Origin: Eutreptiella sp. 'Long Island Sound 2002' | Taxonomy: Eukaryota > Euglenozoa > Euglenophyceae > Eutreptiales > Eutreptiaceae | DNA length: 64,000 nt | Assembly: GCA_964036045.1 (NCBI GenBank) | Contig: OZ038378.1 | Coordinates: 183,360,944-183,424,943, forward strand | Direction: 5' to 3' | Shown here: piece after piece, positions 33,600 to 43,008 of the stretch | Numbering within the stretch: position 1 is the stretch's first letter | Layout of the letters: each line of letters starts with the position of its first letter | The notes under the pieces: model-generated | Database searches by the model: none | The model's input: only the letters and a program-made list of their open reading frames with translations | What the model was told of the DNA's origin: nothing | Translations under genes and position numbers: made by a program

Positions 33600-36500
33600 G
33601 ATCCAACGGGACTTTCCTTCAAGTTGAAGCTTTGGTTTGTTTTTCGCTCGCCTGTGCAAATTTTGATTTCCGAGAGACACTACCAGCTAGCTATTGGCGG
33701 AAGCACATTGACCTATTGGATTACTGTTATGTCAGCTGATACCAATCGTCAATCTGAGAGAGTTTTATTGGTTGCTAAGGTCACAGGATCCTGTTTGGTT
33801 GTCAGGAAAGGAGTCTGTGATACAGCTTGCTTATATTTACCCCTGTTGGAATATGCATTTTGCAAACCAATGAAAGGCGTGAGAGGTGTGCAATGATATT
33901 TCAGTTAGTCGCTATTCTACAATTTTTGATGCAAGATTTTGTTTCTGGGTGGCATTGCTCTCAAAAGGTGAGTTCTTAAATCACGCTGTCTCCGGACTCA
34001 TGAACTTCATGGAGTTTAAATGGTACAGATTTCGACTTGTGCTCCCTGTTCTCGTGCTTGCTGATGAACAAGAAGGCTTCAAAAGACACACTCAAAGCCC
34101 AAAAGAGCTTTTCTTTTTATGCGAGTTTGGCTTTGTGATAAAATGATAATATCCCGCTGTAAAAGCCAGCTGTCGTTGCTATGCCGATACCGTTTATTGG
34201 TATTGTTGGAAAAAGTAAAACCAGTTTTTGTGCCTGAACAGGTGGCAATTATTGATATCGTCAAACCCAAATTTGTAGGTTTGTAACTGAGGCATACCAA
34301 AGTAAAATGTATAATTATACATCCTTTTTTTGTTCTCGATACCTGTCAATATGCAATAATATTACGCTCTTGTGCTAAAGATTGCCTTGGTACTCTTCTT
34401 GCCACTGCATGGGCCAAGAGAGCGTATTTTGCCATAAATTGGACGGATTTACACTGGGACACAATAGACTCGCCCCCAAGGTTTTGTACAAACAGCTCTA
34501 CATCTAGGGCACTGAACACAGCACAGCCTGTGTGGTTGTGGTGTGGTCACCACTTAAGAGGGTGTGTGGAAGCCCTGTCCTCCCTTAAAGTGCGATCCTA
34601 CAGGCTCCTCTAACAACTACGACTCTGTTGAGCTGCACTTTTGGGGTCTCTCACTTCACCAAAGGGGCAGGGGTAGCCCCATCGCCCGTAATTGAAGAAG
34701 TCTTGCTTCCATGAAAATGAGTGCGGAGGATGGGCAGGAGGGAAATGGTGTTGGCTGCGTTGTGTGTTAGTGTGATTCTAATTGGTCACAGAGGTGTTCA
34801 GTGAGCCATGAGTTTTCAAAAACTGTTGCTTCAAATATTAGGTGCATCACTTGGTTAGGGTGCCCTTGGCGGAGGGGATGACAATTTTGATCAAAATGAA
34901 TGAATGAAAGAAAATCCTGGCTCACCGGTCCTTGGCCTCCTGTGGCTCTTGGGTCCCGGGCCGCTGGTGGGTCTTGGGCCTTTGGTGCTCTTGGCTCTTG
35001 GGTCCTTGGTTGCTCTTGGTTCTCGGGTCTTTGGTTGCTCTTGGTTCTTCGGTCCGTGGTTGCTCTTGGTTCTTGGGTCGTTTGTCAAAATGATTTTCTG
35101 TCTCATTGAAAAAATTCAAAGAGAAATGAATCTTTTTGGGAAACATGACAAAATTGCTGCTTTTGTTTCATGACCGTTGCAAAAATTCATAAATATTAAA
35201 CCCCATATTTTCCTCGGTTTGAAATCTTTGCTCCACGATGAAATATATTCCAAGGCACATGTTATAGTGGCTCAACATGTTCTTTGCATTGTGCATCCCA
35301 CAAGCCCTACCCATATGCTTTTGTTCATGGTTTATAGCGTTGTTGATAATACCTGCCTGTAGAATTTAAAAAGTGAATACAAGCGTGTAGAAAATAGAAT
35401 TAAACAATCACAACACGCTGAAAAAGTATCCACACAATGATTTTTATCTTACAGCCAATCACCCAACTATTGCGCGTAAACATATCCGTTCGGTTTTCAC
35501 GAAAACCTTTTTACATCTTGACAAAAAAAGAACAAGCAAATTCGCTACGCATGCAAACATGAGCATACCGAACACTGATGCGCGCCAAGGGAGGTGCGTT
35601 CATTGGACGACGGGGATTGTTGATCGAAGAACGTGGATTATCCTGTGGTTAGAGAGCCAATCCTTTGTGACACCAACCTAAAAGGAACGAGGCGGCACAA
35701 GTTGAATGTGACCGACCGACATCACATAGCAAATGGCGAAAATGGTATTTGACACATCTTCAACTATGGTGGAATTTTGCTTTGGTTCCAAATAGGAAGC
35801 GTGTGTGGGTGTGTAAGCGTGGTAACGACAAATCTGCACACAATAATCACCTGTGCTTGGCGTGACCCAATCACAATGACCAAAGTAGGTAGAGGACACA
35901 CCATCAATATTCTTAAGTCTAAGTGCGGACGTCTTGGGCGCGACAGCATTCGCACCCTATGAACTGATCCCTCTCATCCCTTAGTTTTTTGCGTTGGCAA
36001 CGACCCCCAACCCCATAAACTTGCATGCATTGGAGTATCTTGGAGCCGCCTCAACGCCGACCGGAAGGTTTAATCTTGCCAGCGTGTTAATTTACGCATT
36101 AAAAGGCAAAGTACGTGCATGCACCACGCTCTGTTAAGGTGGTTCAAGTGTTTTGCAAACACCCATACAACCCTTCACGCGCTCAAAGGTGTCTCGGCTG
36201 GAACAGATCGTGCTGACTTACAAACAGGGCCAGCCTCCAGTGCATGGCGAACATGATGGTGGAGAACACATTCATGGTTTGTGTGTGTGTTTTATGTCCC
36301 GTTTGCTTGTCTAGGAACAAACAAATGATGTTGTTGTTGTTTCAAGCCTACTTCGCATGGTTATGTCAATATTGCGATTTAGCACCAATCACAATCCTAA
36401 ACGTTTTCAGGACAAATTTGAAGGTCGAACAAATTGGTAACGCATTCTTAACAATCCCAGGCAAAAAGAGGTGCGATAATTTTCCACTGTTCTATTCGTA

Positions 36501-37200
36501 ACCCGCCATGTCACCACATCCCCACTTTGTTCAATCTTGGTCAGGTCCCGGTGCAGGGTCCGCAGCGTCGGCACCGAATGAGCAAATGCGCAATTTGATT
36601 GGGCTTTTCATTACTATTACTATCACTAACATTAGACTCAAACGTTGTAAGATATTCGAATTGGAATGATAGTTGAATGAAATTACAAAAAAACTATGCT
36701 GCGCACAAGGGCCCGCAACTGCGTGTGTGCACGTTTCAGCATATAGATCACAAATTCACATGTAAAACCCAAACTCAATACTTTTTATGCCGGTTTCCAT
36801 GACTGCTTTGAAGTCTTTTTTTTGTTTTGAGGAATATTGTCGTTCTCTGTGATGAAAAATTTGAAACTAAGAATGAATGTTTTGTTGGGCGATGATCTCG
36901 CTATCATGAGAAAGGTTTTCGTCACAGGAATGCATGAAAAAGGATGACCATCAGGAGCCCTTGGTGTCATGATCCGCAAATCGTTAGAACAAATCAACAC
37001 CCCTTGGTGCAAGCACCACCTCTGCGGCTCTAGCACGAGCTCAAGCTCCAACTCATGCTGAAGCTTTCACGCTACTTGGACTTTGTCAAAGTTTGTGTGC
37101 AATCCATCATGCTATCCACGGGGACCATCTCCAATGCAAGCAGTGAGACGGAAAGCAAAAGCGGAGGAAGCAGACAACAACGGACTAGAGGGCACAAAGC
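33600..37200. other. AT-rich, gene-poor island
   Basis: Base composition drops sharply compared with both sides, and the long C/G runs seen elsewhere disappear. Short ORFs exist (33624-33896, 33886-34146, 36244-36501) without recognisable domains. I see no transposon protein. It may be an old, mutated element, an intron or intergenic DNA of a different isochore. Confidence 0.45.
34930..35080 (+). repeat. 25 bp minisatellite
   Basis: Three clear 25 bp units of the form TTGGTTGCTCTTGGTTCTYG GGTCT at 35006-35030, 35031-35055 and 35056-35080, preceded by several shorter, degenerate CTCTTGGGTC-type units from about 34930. Confidence 0.75.
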
Positions 37201-37205
37201 TTCAC

Positions 37206-37330
37206 AACTGTAGTTTCCATTAAAAGTGAAGTTTAATGCTTTCCCTGAAACTGCCGCTGTTTGTGCATATATGTAGTATGCATTCGATTTCTATTCTCGT
37301 TTAGTCGATTTTTACAATTGAAACGGAGGG
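37206..37330 (+). repeat. ~125 bp repeat, partner at 59393-59515
   Basis: The blocks ACT(G/A)TAGTTTCC, GTGCATATATG, TTCTCGTTTAGTCGATTTT and AATTGAAA(C/T)GGAGGGT are shared with 59393-59515 in the same order and orientation, at roughly 80 percent identity by eye. The two copies bracket the nested 37-59 kb region and may be the terminal repeats of the outer element. Confidence 0.65.
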
Positions 37331-37384
37331 TGCGCCGCATGGATAGGACGGCCTGATCAAACTTTCCACCAATCACCGGGCAAA

Positions 37385-37769
37385 ATGGTCAGTCCATGTA
37401 CGCCAGAAGCAAGTATTGGACTTGGCCAACGCGGAGTGAAACAAGATCAATTGGAGTCACAATTGGATGGCTCGGATTCCGCATGCAGTCCAACAGACGG
37501 TGCCAGCGGTGCATGATGTTTGGGTGCAGTGGAACCTGCTGGTAGCGTATGAGCTCAACGCAGAGACATTGTTGAAGGTGGCTTACCTGGTGTTCATGCC
37601 TCATGAGCTAAACAAGGACAAGCCAGAGATCTTGGTCAAGCGGTTGGACCAGTACAGGGTGGCCTACATGAAGCTTCTTTCAGGCAAGTGCCAGAAGGTG
37701 GAGAACCCGGAAGCGGGCACAAGCAGTCCAGGAGCCTAGGGCGCGACACAAGTGGGAACCGCGGAGATT
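37385..37769 (+). pseudogene. Gag-like ORF of the outer tyrosine-recombinase element, 5' part
   Basis: The ATG at 37385 opens MVSPCTPEASIGLGQRGVKQ; after a frameshift the frame starting at 37467 reads VWVQWNLLVAYELNAETLLK VAYLVFMPHELNKDKPEILV KRLDQYRVAYMKLL, a predicted all-helical domain. A TAG at 37737-37739 is followed in frame by GATQVGTAEI, ending exactly at the left end of the TIR transposon. Joining across that transposon (one TT removed) continues as VDSNSTRLQKQVIAASG at 40699. I infer a structural or DNA-binding ORF of a mobile element; the family is not certain. Confidence 0.45.
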
Positions 37770-37796
37770 CCCTACGTGCTCATTTGGATCAGGTAC
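37770..37796 (+). repeat. Left terminal inverted repeat
   Basis: 27 bases, CCCTACGTGCTCATTTGGAT then CAGGTAC, an exact inverse complement of 40670-40696. It is followed within 50 bp by GGTTCAACC motifs. Confidence 0.95.
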
Positions 37797-38351
37797 CCTT
37801 GAATTACCCAAGTGAAACCGTGGTTCAACCGAGTTCAACCGCGCACTTTCATTACGGCTTCCCCACGGTTGAACCCCTATCGAGGTACAGCAACAAATTG
37901 CTAAGTAGCAACCTGAAAACCGCTATTTTTCAGCCCTGCAAGAGATGCCACACCCCCTAAAAAGAATGTTTTTGAAAACCTTCTTACCTCATTGCTGCAA
38001 AACACTGGACACATATTTCTCTTGGATCATATTTCACGGCGGTGGTGTTGTAGGTGCCAGTGGCGGCGGCTGTATTGGTGAAACCGCACGGCTTCACCAT
38101 CAACTCTTCGTTAGGCGTGGTGACATACACCCCTGCGCCTTGTTTGGAATCCCCTTAGGACTTTGGACCCTTTTTAGTGAACAACAATTACATGCAAGCC
38201 TACACTTGATTGTCAGAAGCTTGTTTCCTCATAGATTGCACTAAAATGTAACCGGCTTTCGAGGTGGTTCAACCGCTGGACAGGCGCGCGGTTGCACCGG
38301 CTTCACCGGTTCAACCGCTGTTGCACGAAGCGCCACACAAAAAACACATCT

Positions 38352-38894
38352 TCACCTTGGGAAGCCAAACGTGACAAGTTCGTTCTGCATCGCCACAGGC
38401 AGACGTCCCCATGCAATGCCTGTGTACGGTACGAGCACAATGCGCTGTCCAGACCACGCCAGAGGCACGTGGGGCCTAAGAGCGTTAAACATGACCCCAT
38501 ATCGAGGATCCACAATGTGTCCCCATAATAAATCACGCCCCCAACGTATGCATGCAGGACGAGAAGGCCCATTTGCACAAAGTAGGGCACTGGTAAACAG
38601 TTCCCCCCCCACAAAATCACCCAGGGCTATTTCCCCCGTAAGGGGACTGTCATCCTTTGGATGCGTATGTACAAGCATGGGATGATCGCCCACCCCATGG
38701 ACCACTGCGAGCGCAGTGTAGGTTAGTTGGGGGAGTACACTTCGGATGTGTGCGTTCACGCGCCGGACCAGGTCCGGATGTCTCCTCGTTTGCACTCCAA
38801 CTTGCACACGGTGATGCCCCTGCACCATTACGGCCCCCCACAACTGCCTACGGTACCGTGCTCCATGTCCTTCCCGCCACTGCCACCCCCTCAT
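38352..38894 (-). pseudogene. TET/JBP-like 2-oxoglutarate/Fe(II) dioxygenase domain
   Basis: The 180-residue minus-strand ORF has the landmarks of the TET/JBP-type double-stranded beta-helix: an IRSVLPQLTYTALAVVHG strand region, VHTHPKDDSPLTGEIALGDF VGGELF (the metal-site loop followed by the diagnostic LGD(F/Y)xGGEL), then FNALRPHVPLAWSGQRIVLV PYT carrying the distal His and the Arg that binds 2-oxoglutarate. Family members oxidise 5-methylcytosine or thymine in DNA. The first metal motif is HTH where HxD is expected; one base change (GAC to CAC) would explain it, so activity is doubtful. It is in the same frame as the acidic segment upstream, separated by a single TGA (38916-38918), so the two were probably one protein. 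Confidence 0.6.
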
Positions 38895-38915
38895 TCCCTT
38901 GAGGCACGTAAAAAG

Positions 38916-39290
38916 TCAGTCGTTTGGGAGTGGCTCTTCCTTCACGTGAGGCACTGGTGCACCAACCTCTGGGGCTGCCTCTTCGTTATCTTCCTGCTTA
39001 CATGCAGGCATTTCCTCGTCCTTCGGCGCTCCACCAACCTCCTCAATCTCCTCTTGCCCAACCGGGGCTGCAGGCGAGTCCTCCCCACTGTGCTGGTGCT
39101 CCACCTTTTCCTCTTTGACCACCTGTTCTTCACTCTCCTTTGGCTCTGGCACCTCCGGCGGACTAGGCACAGGAATGTGCTTCTCAGTGTCCTTTGGCTC
39201 TGGAATCACGGGCGGCGTCGGCACAGGAACTCCTTGTTTCCTATACTTTAGGAATTTTGCTTCAAGTCTTGTACTTCGTCGCCATTCACA
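38916..39290 (-). pseudogene. Pro/Glu-rich linker between transposon gene and dioxygenase
   Basis: The frame is open from about 39315 on the minus strand (WSREKERWVGCEWRRSTRLE AKFLKYRK), then Pro/Glu/Lys-rich sequence (VIPEPKDTEKHIPVPSPPEV, EESEEQVVKEEKVEHQHSGE type) to the TGA at 38916-38918. Low complexity and charge suggest a disordered linker. It is in frame with the dioxygenase domain but one frame off the upstream exon, so either a frameshift near 39300 or a small intron separates them. Confidence 0.45.
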
Positions 39291-39292
39291 CC

Positions 39293-40464
39293 CTACCCAT
39301 CTTTCTTTCTCCCTAGACCATGTCGCAAAAGAATAAATTGAACCAATTTCATAAAATGTTGATAGACCAAGTATATGACGAAGCCAAGGGCTATCGCCTC
39401 AATAATGACAACCGTTCGCACCCAAAACCCTCGGAGCAACATGTAGCCACGGTCAATAATTTGTTGTATTTTTTTTAGTGTCTCTCCAAAGAGGACACGC
39501 ACAAGATCCGTTTCATGCTCACTTACGAGAGCAAGGTCAAGGGTCCAATTGTAGAGCAAAGTTCGTGCTTTTTGCATGTGGTTTGCAAAACCACATGCAA
39601 TTTGGCACCATGACCTTGCTCCACATGGAAACCCATCACCACGCACTATAAGTACATAGGGGTGATCATCCCTAAATCTTGGGAAGTGCATTTCTTCTAG
39701 CACATCCCTTTGATCACCTATATATTGTATCCAATCATCCACATCCCAACGAACCCCAACTCTTCCATCCTTTATGGTCGTTTTTAGTACTTGTCTCTTA
39801 CTTAACGTGGACCAAGCTTTATCCATCGTTGCATACGACGGAAAGCAATGTGTCCATGGGACGGTGCTTGCACGGGGTTTCTTCTCTTTGGCATCGGCCC
39901 ACGAAATAAGCTTCTTGTACCTAGGGACGGTTGAACCGAGAAATTGGGATAAAGTGCGCGGTTGAACCGGCGGTTGAATGGGTTGCCGTGGTGGCACCAA
40001 AAAGCGTCCAATGGTACAAACCACAAAGTATTCACATTTGTGACGCGTGCAACACGTTGCAACTCATATGTTCATGCTTTGGGCAACATTAAGCGATTAT
40101 TTTGCCGTGCAAACGTTGTCATGAAGCACAATCACAATTGTTCATTTGCGATAAGGGTTCAACCGCACCGTTGAACCCCGTTGAACCACTTGTAGGCATG
40201 TGTGCATTATGCCACATACCTTCGCTTCGGCATCCCAAGGTCCAAAATGAGGCGCACAGCGTCGGATCCTGTGAAAGCTTTTTTTGTAGCCCTTTTTGTC
40301 TGTTTGGAAGCCCTCTGTGTGTTACCAATTCGGTCAGCAAGTTGTTTCCATAAGCGTTTTGTCGTGCCGTTTGTGCAAAAAAAGGTGAACAAGTCGTCCA
40401 CCAGCTGTTGGTCCCCCCACCCGCTGTAGTGGTCGTTCACCACTTGCAGCCAGTGGTGGGACAT
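39293..40464 (-). CDS. Spliced gene of the TIR transposon, candidate novel transposase
   Basis: Exon 1 runs from the ATG at 40464 (MSHHWLQVVNDHYSGWGDQQ) to 40237, ending at AAG CGA AG|GTATGT, a near-perfect donor. The acceptor CCCTAG|GTACAAG at 39928 restores the frame (MPKRR then YKKLISWADAKEKK). The 308 bp intron is packed with GGTTGAACC motifs. Exon 2 continues through WTHCFPSYATMDKAW, VGVRWDVDDWIQYIGDQRDV, HPYVLIVRGDGFPCGARSW and LALVSEHETDLVRVLFGETL to a hydrophobic segment (TVVIIEAIALGFVIYLVYQ) and a stop at 39293. The RGDG strand-turn resembles the first-Asp strand of RNase-H-fold transposases, but this is inference. No named family recognised. Confidence 0.5.
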
Positions 40465-40669
40465 TTTTTAATTTTTTTTAAAAAAGCTTTGTCACGTGTC
40501 AGTTTCAGGCGGTTATGCAAATATTTTGTTCAGAAACGCGCGCGCCGCTGGCCCAGCCGCCACCGCCAGCGCTGGCGGTGGTTCAACCGCGGTTCAACCG
40601 CGGTTCAGCGGTTCAACCGCGCCCCTTCCGAGTTCAACCGGGTTAAACCGGGTAAAACCACTGTGTGAA

Positions 40670-40696
40670 GTACCTGATCCAAATGAGCACGTAGGG
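40670..40696 (-). repeat. Right terminal inverted repeat
   Basis: Exact inverse complement of 37770-37796. Immediately inside it are repeated GGTTCAACCG and GGTTAAACCG motifs (40570-40660). Confidence 0.95.
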
Positions 40697-40698
40697 TT

Positions 40699-41274
40699 GT
40701 AGACTCCAATAGCACGAGGCTACAGAAGCAAGTCATCGCAGCTAGCGGAAATGAAGGAGCCGCGGCCAGCCCGCTCTAGGATCCGGCTAGCAGTACGGAT
40801 GTGCCCAAAGATGGGGATGTAAGAAAGGCCGGTATGGAGTTGCTTTCCTTGAAAGAAGTACCTCTGGGTATGAACAGGTACAATTTGTGCCGATTCCGGA
40901 AACACAAAAGTGCTCCGAAGTAGGTACGCTAACGGTCAAAAATGGTTGAAACCATAGCCAAAAACAATGCAAACAGTGCCCATGGGTGTGATCGCTCACA
41001 AGATATGGGAGGTCATCATGGAGCTGCACAAAGACGGCGAATGCCTCCTGAACGGGAAGCAACCAGAGCGGGAAAAGAAAAAGAGGCAAAGGCCAAGGCG
41101 AAGAAGCTAGCCAAGAAAGAGCAAAAGCAAGAGAGTGCAAATAAGGCCAAGCAGCCGGACACGGACTTATTAGACAAATTCAGCTCATCAAGCACGTCCT
41201 CGGACACCACATGCTTAGATTCATCAAGCAACTCCCCCTCTGACACCGACGGTTTGTCCGACCGGAAAAGCTAG
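40699..41274 (+). pseudogene. Gag-like ORF of the outer element, 3' part
   Basis: Continues the 37467 frame after the TIR transposon: VDSNSTRLQKQVIAASGNEG, TAG, DVRKAGMELLSLKEVPLGMN, TAG and TAA, then from 40942 MVETIAKNNANSAHGCDRSQ and a long Lys/Ala/Glu coiled-coil-like stretch (KEKEAKAKAKKLAKKEQKQE) with a Ser/Asp-rich tail to 41274. Four in-frame stops in the combined frame show decay. The composition (basic coil, then acidic Ser-rich tail) is typical of mobile-element structural ORFs. Confidence 0.4.
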
Positions 41275-41386
41275 TCATGGGATGGCAAAAGTCCAGATGG
41301 GAGGTGAAACCTAGCAGAGAACGCCCGGAGGATTTTGAGTTCCAGTTCGTCAAAAGACTCAAGCACTTTCGCACCAGTAAAAGACC

Positions 41387-42106
41387 TTGGCAAGCCTTGA
41401 TACATCGGGGTTGCTGGGTTCATGGCGTCACATGAAGTGCTCAAAAGGCGCAAGCTATAGATGGCAAGAGACGGCTAGTACAACTTACCAGTCAAAGTTT
41501 TGCTCTCCGGACAACGATTGGCGGAAAAAAGGGCCCTCAAACCCGGCGATTGTCGTAGCAACGGACTGGATGTTCGCAGGGTCACTGGAAAGACTCAAGA
41601 TATTGCGAAACCCGAGAAACATCCGATTGGCTGAGGGAGGCATCATCTCCAGGATCGCCAAGAGAAAAGACACGTGAGAGTAGAAGGACCTTGAATGCTT
41701 GGGCTTGGCTGTCCTCTCACTCACGAACCTATTGCGCATCGAAGAAGCGTGGACGGTCATATCTTGGGGAGAAGGCAAACTCTCCTTCCGGGTAGAGAAG
41801 TTGCAGCGTGGTGAACATGACCAACACCTCGGACCATGGCCGTCACGGTGGATGCGATTCATCAAAGAAGAGCGTCATAAACCTGGGGTAACGGAAGACC
41901 GCTTTCATGACTACCATTCACCCGCAGATCCGGAAGAAGCGTGGGTGAGCTAGAACACTACAAGTGGCACTGCCTGCAGAGAGGAGGGGCAACACAGTTG
42001 TGAGTGGTGGGTGCACACACTCAAATGGTCATGCTGGCATGTGGATGGGAATCACCGTCAGTGGCACGGCAGCACACGAAGCTGAGGGCGTGCATGGAAG
42101 TTCATG
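41387..42106 (+). pseudogene. Tyrosine-recombinase-like domain of the outer element
   Basis: Two ORFs in one frame: 41387-41677 (SPDNDWRKKGPSNPAIVVAT, IRLAEGGIISRIAKR) and 41699-41953, whose GLAVLSLTNLLRIEEAWTV, KLSFRVEKLQRG and HLGPWPSRWMRFIKEERHKP look like the core of a tyrosine recombinase, with Arg in LLRIEEA as the first catalytic Arg. Beyond the stop, frame-shifted sequence reads KWHCLQRGGAT, matching the H..R block (usually HSLRRGGAT) with Gln for the second Arg, then HTLKWSCW. The Ty3 element interrupts it before the Tyr. DIRS or Crypton-type elements use such enzymes; no reverse transcriptase is seen in this element. Confidence 0.45.
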
Positions 42107-42111
42107 GAGTG
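42107..42111 (+). repeat. 5 bp target-site duplication (left)
   Basis: GAGTG directly before the left LTR matches GAGTG at 53483-53487 directly after the right LTR, as expected for a Ty3/gypsy integration. Confidence 0.8.
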
Positions 42112-42908
42112 AGTAAGAAAAAGTGCTTTTCCATTGCTTTGAGGCATACTCTAGTTGTGTTAGAGATGCACTGAGCATCCATGCATTTTTATCTTATTAT
42201 TGGTCCCACCAAAACTGGTGATAACACATTTTGACCTATGGAACCAAACACCCAATCAGGATATGGAGTGGACCCCTTAATCCCCTTTCAATGTGAAGTA
42301 AAACATCTTTTCCTGAGTTGACTGAGCACTGACATACCTAAGGTAGAGCCTATGAATTTATCTATGTTTTCCCATGAATTCTTAGCTATCCTAGTGGTAT
42401 GCACCCTAGGGGGCTGGGCACCTCTTTTTGAGAGGTCCTGGGTTCAATTCCTGGTCAGCCTAGCTAAGTAGGAAGATCCCAGGTGACATGGCAGTGACCT
42501 CATCGCCACATACCATGCCACCTCAGCACATATGGGACCCAAAACAAAGAGTGCACATCTCCTGAGATGGCACTATGGAGAGAGAGTGACCTGAGGCAGT
42601 TTTCTAACTCTTTTCCCAAAACATTTCGGCTATCTTTGTGAATATGCATTCATTTGTGACCTGAGTTGCAGTTTCTGTGAATATCCAATCATCTTTCACT
42701 GTGTACACTGCAGCCCTTCATGCTTTGATCCTGAATTACCTTCTCCTTGCACACTTCTGGCTTGGGCTATCCTGGATTGACTTGGACTTACTGTATTTCA
42801 ATAAACAAAAGCTTTTCATCTCCCAAAACAAGCAGCAAGACACCCTACAGCAACAGCAAGCAGCAGGAGAAGCAAAAACACAGTGCTGAAAACACTATAA
42901 ACTTTTCT
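42112..42908 (+). repeat. Left LTR
   Basis: Begins AGTAAGAAAAAG and ends ACTTTTCT, giving AG...CT termini rather than the canonical TG...CA. It differs from the right LTR at six positions. An AATAAA lies at 42800-42805 and a tRNA-like A-box/B-box segment at 42380-42463. Confidence 0.9.
42380..42463 (+). promoter_or_regulatory. tRNA-like A-box/B-box segment inside the LTR
   Basis: TTAGCTATCCTAGTGGTATGC resembles a pol III A box (TRGCNNAGNGG) and GGTTCAATTCC at 42441-42451 a B box (GGTTCRANTCC), 40 bases apart as in tRNA genes. The same segment is in the right LTR at 52956-53037, and a related one at 57228-57310. Whether it drives transcription is unknown. Confidence 0.4.
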
Positions 42909-42925
42909 GGTAGCAAGAGGCAGCC
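42908..42925 (+). other. Primer-binding site candidate
   Basis: TGGTAGCAAGAGGCAGCC begins at the LTR/internal junction with the TGG expected for pairing to a tRNA CCA end. It resembles but does not match the common initiator-Met type TGGTATCAGAGC. The tRNA is not identified. Confidence 0.45.
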
Positions 42926-43008
42926 TGTCTCTGTGCACCGGCAGCGACCCCGCGCCGTACAACCAGTGCTCCGAGTACAGGCAAACATAAGCAGAAGGGC
43001 GGACTAAG

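Larger units (their letters stand above)
37770..40696 (-). mobile_element. DNA transposon with 27 bp TIRs carrying a TET/JBP-like gene
   Basis: The terminal inverted repeats at 37770-37796 and 40670-40696 are perfect inverse complements over 27 bases (starting CCCTACGTGCTC). The flanks share TT (37768-37769 and 40697-40698). Removing the element with one TT rejoins the interrupted frame of the surrounding ORF (GTAEI then VDSNSTR), which supports the boundaries. Inside, on the minus strand, lies a spliced gene (40464 to 39293), a Pro/Glu-rich segment and a dioxygenase-like domain (38894 to 38352). More than a dozen GGTTCAACC/GGTTGAACC motifs crowd the subterminal regions and the intron. No known transposase signature is recognised, so the superfamily is open. 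Confidence 0.75.

Noticed and set aside
38352-38894. Calling the dioxygenase an active 5mC oxidase
   Set aside because: The metal motif is non-canonical and a stop separates it from its apparent N-terminal partner.
40787-41140. Reverse-strand hydrophobic ORF opposite the gag-like ORF
   Set aside because: It is the complement of a Lys/Ala/Glu-rich coding stretch, which automatically reads as Phe/Leu/Ser-rich.
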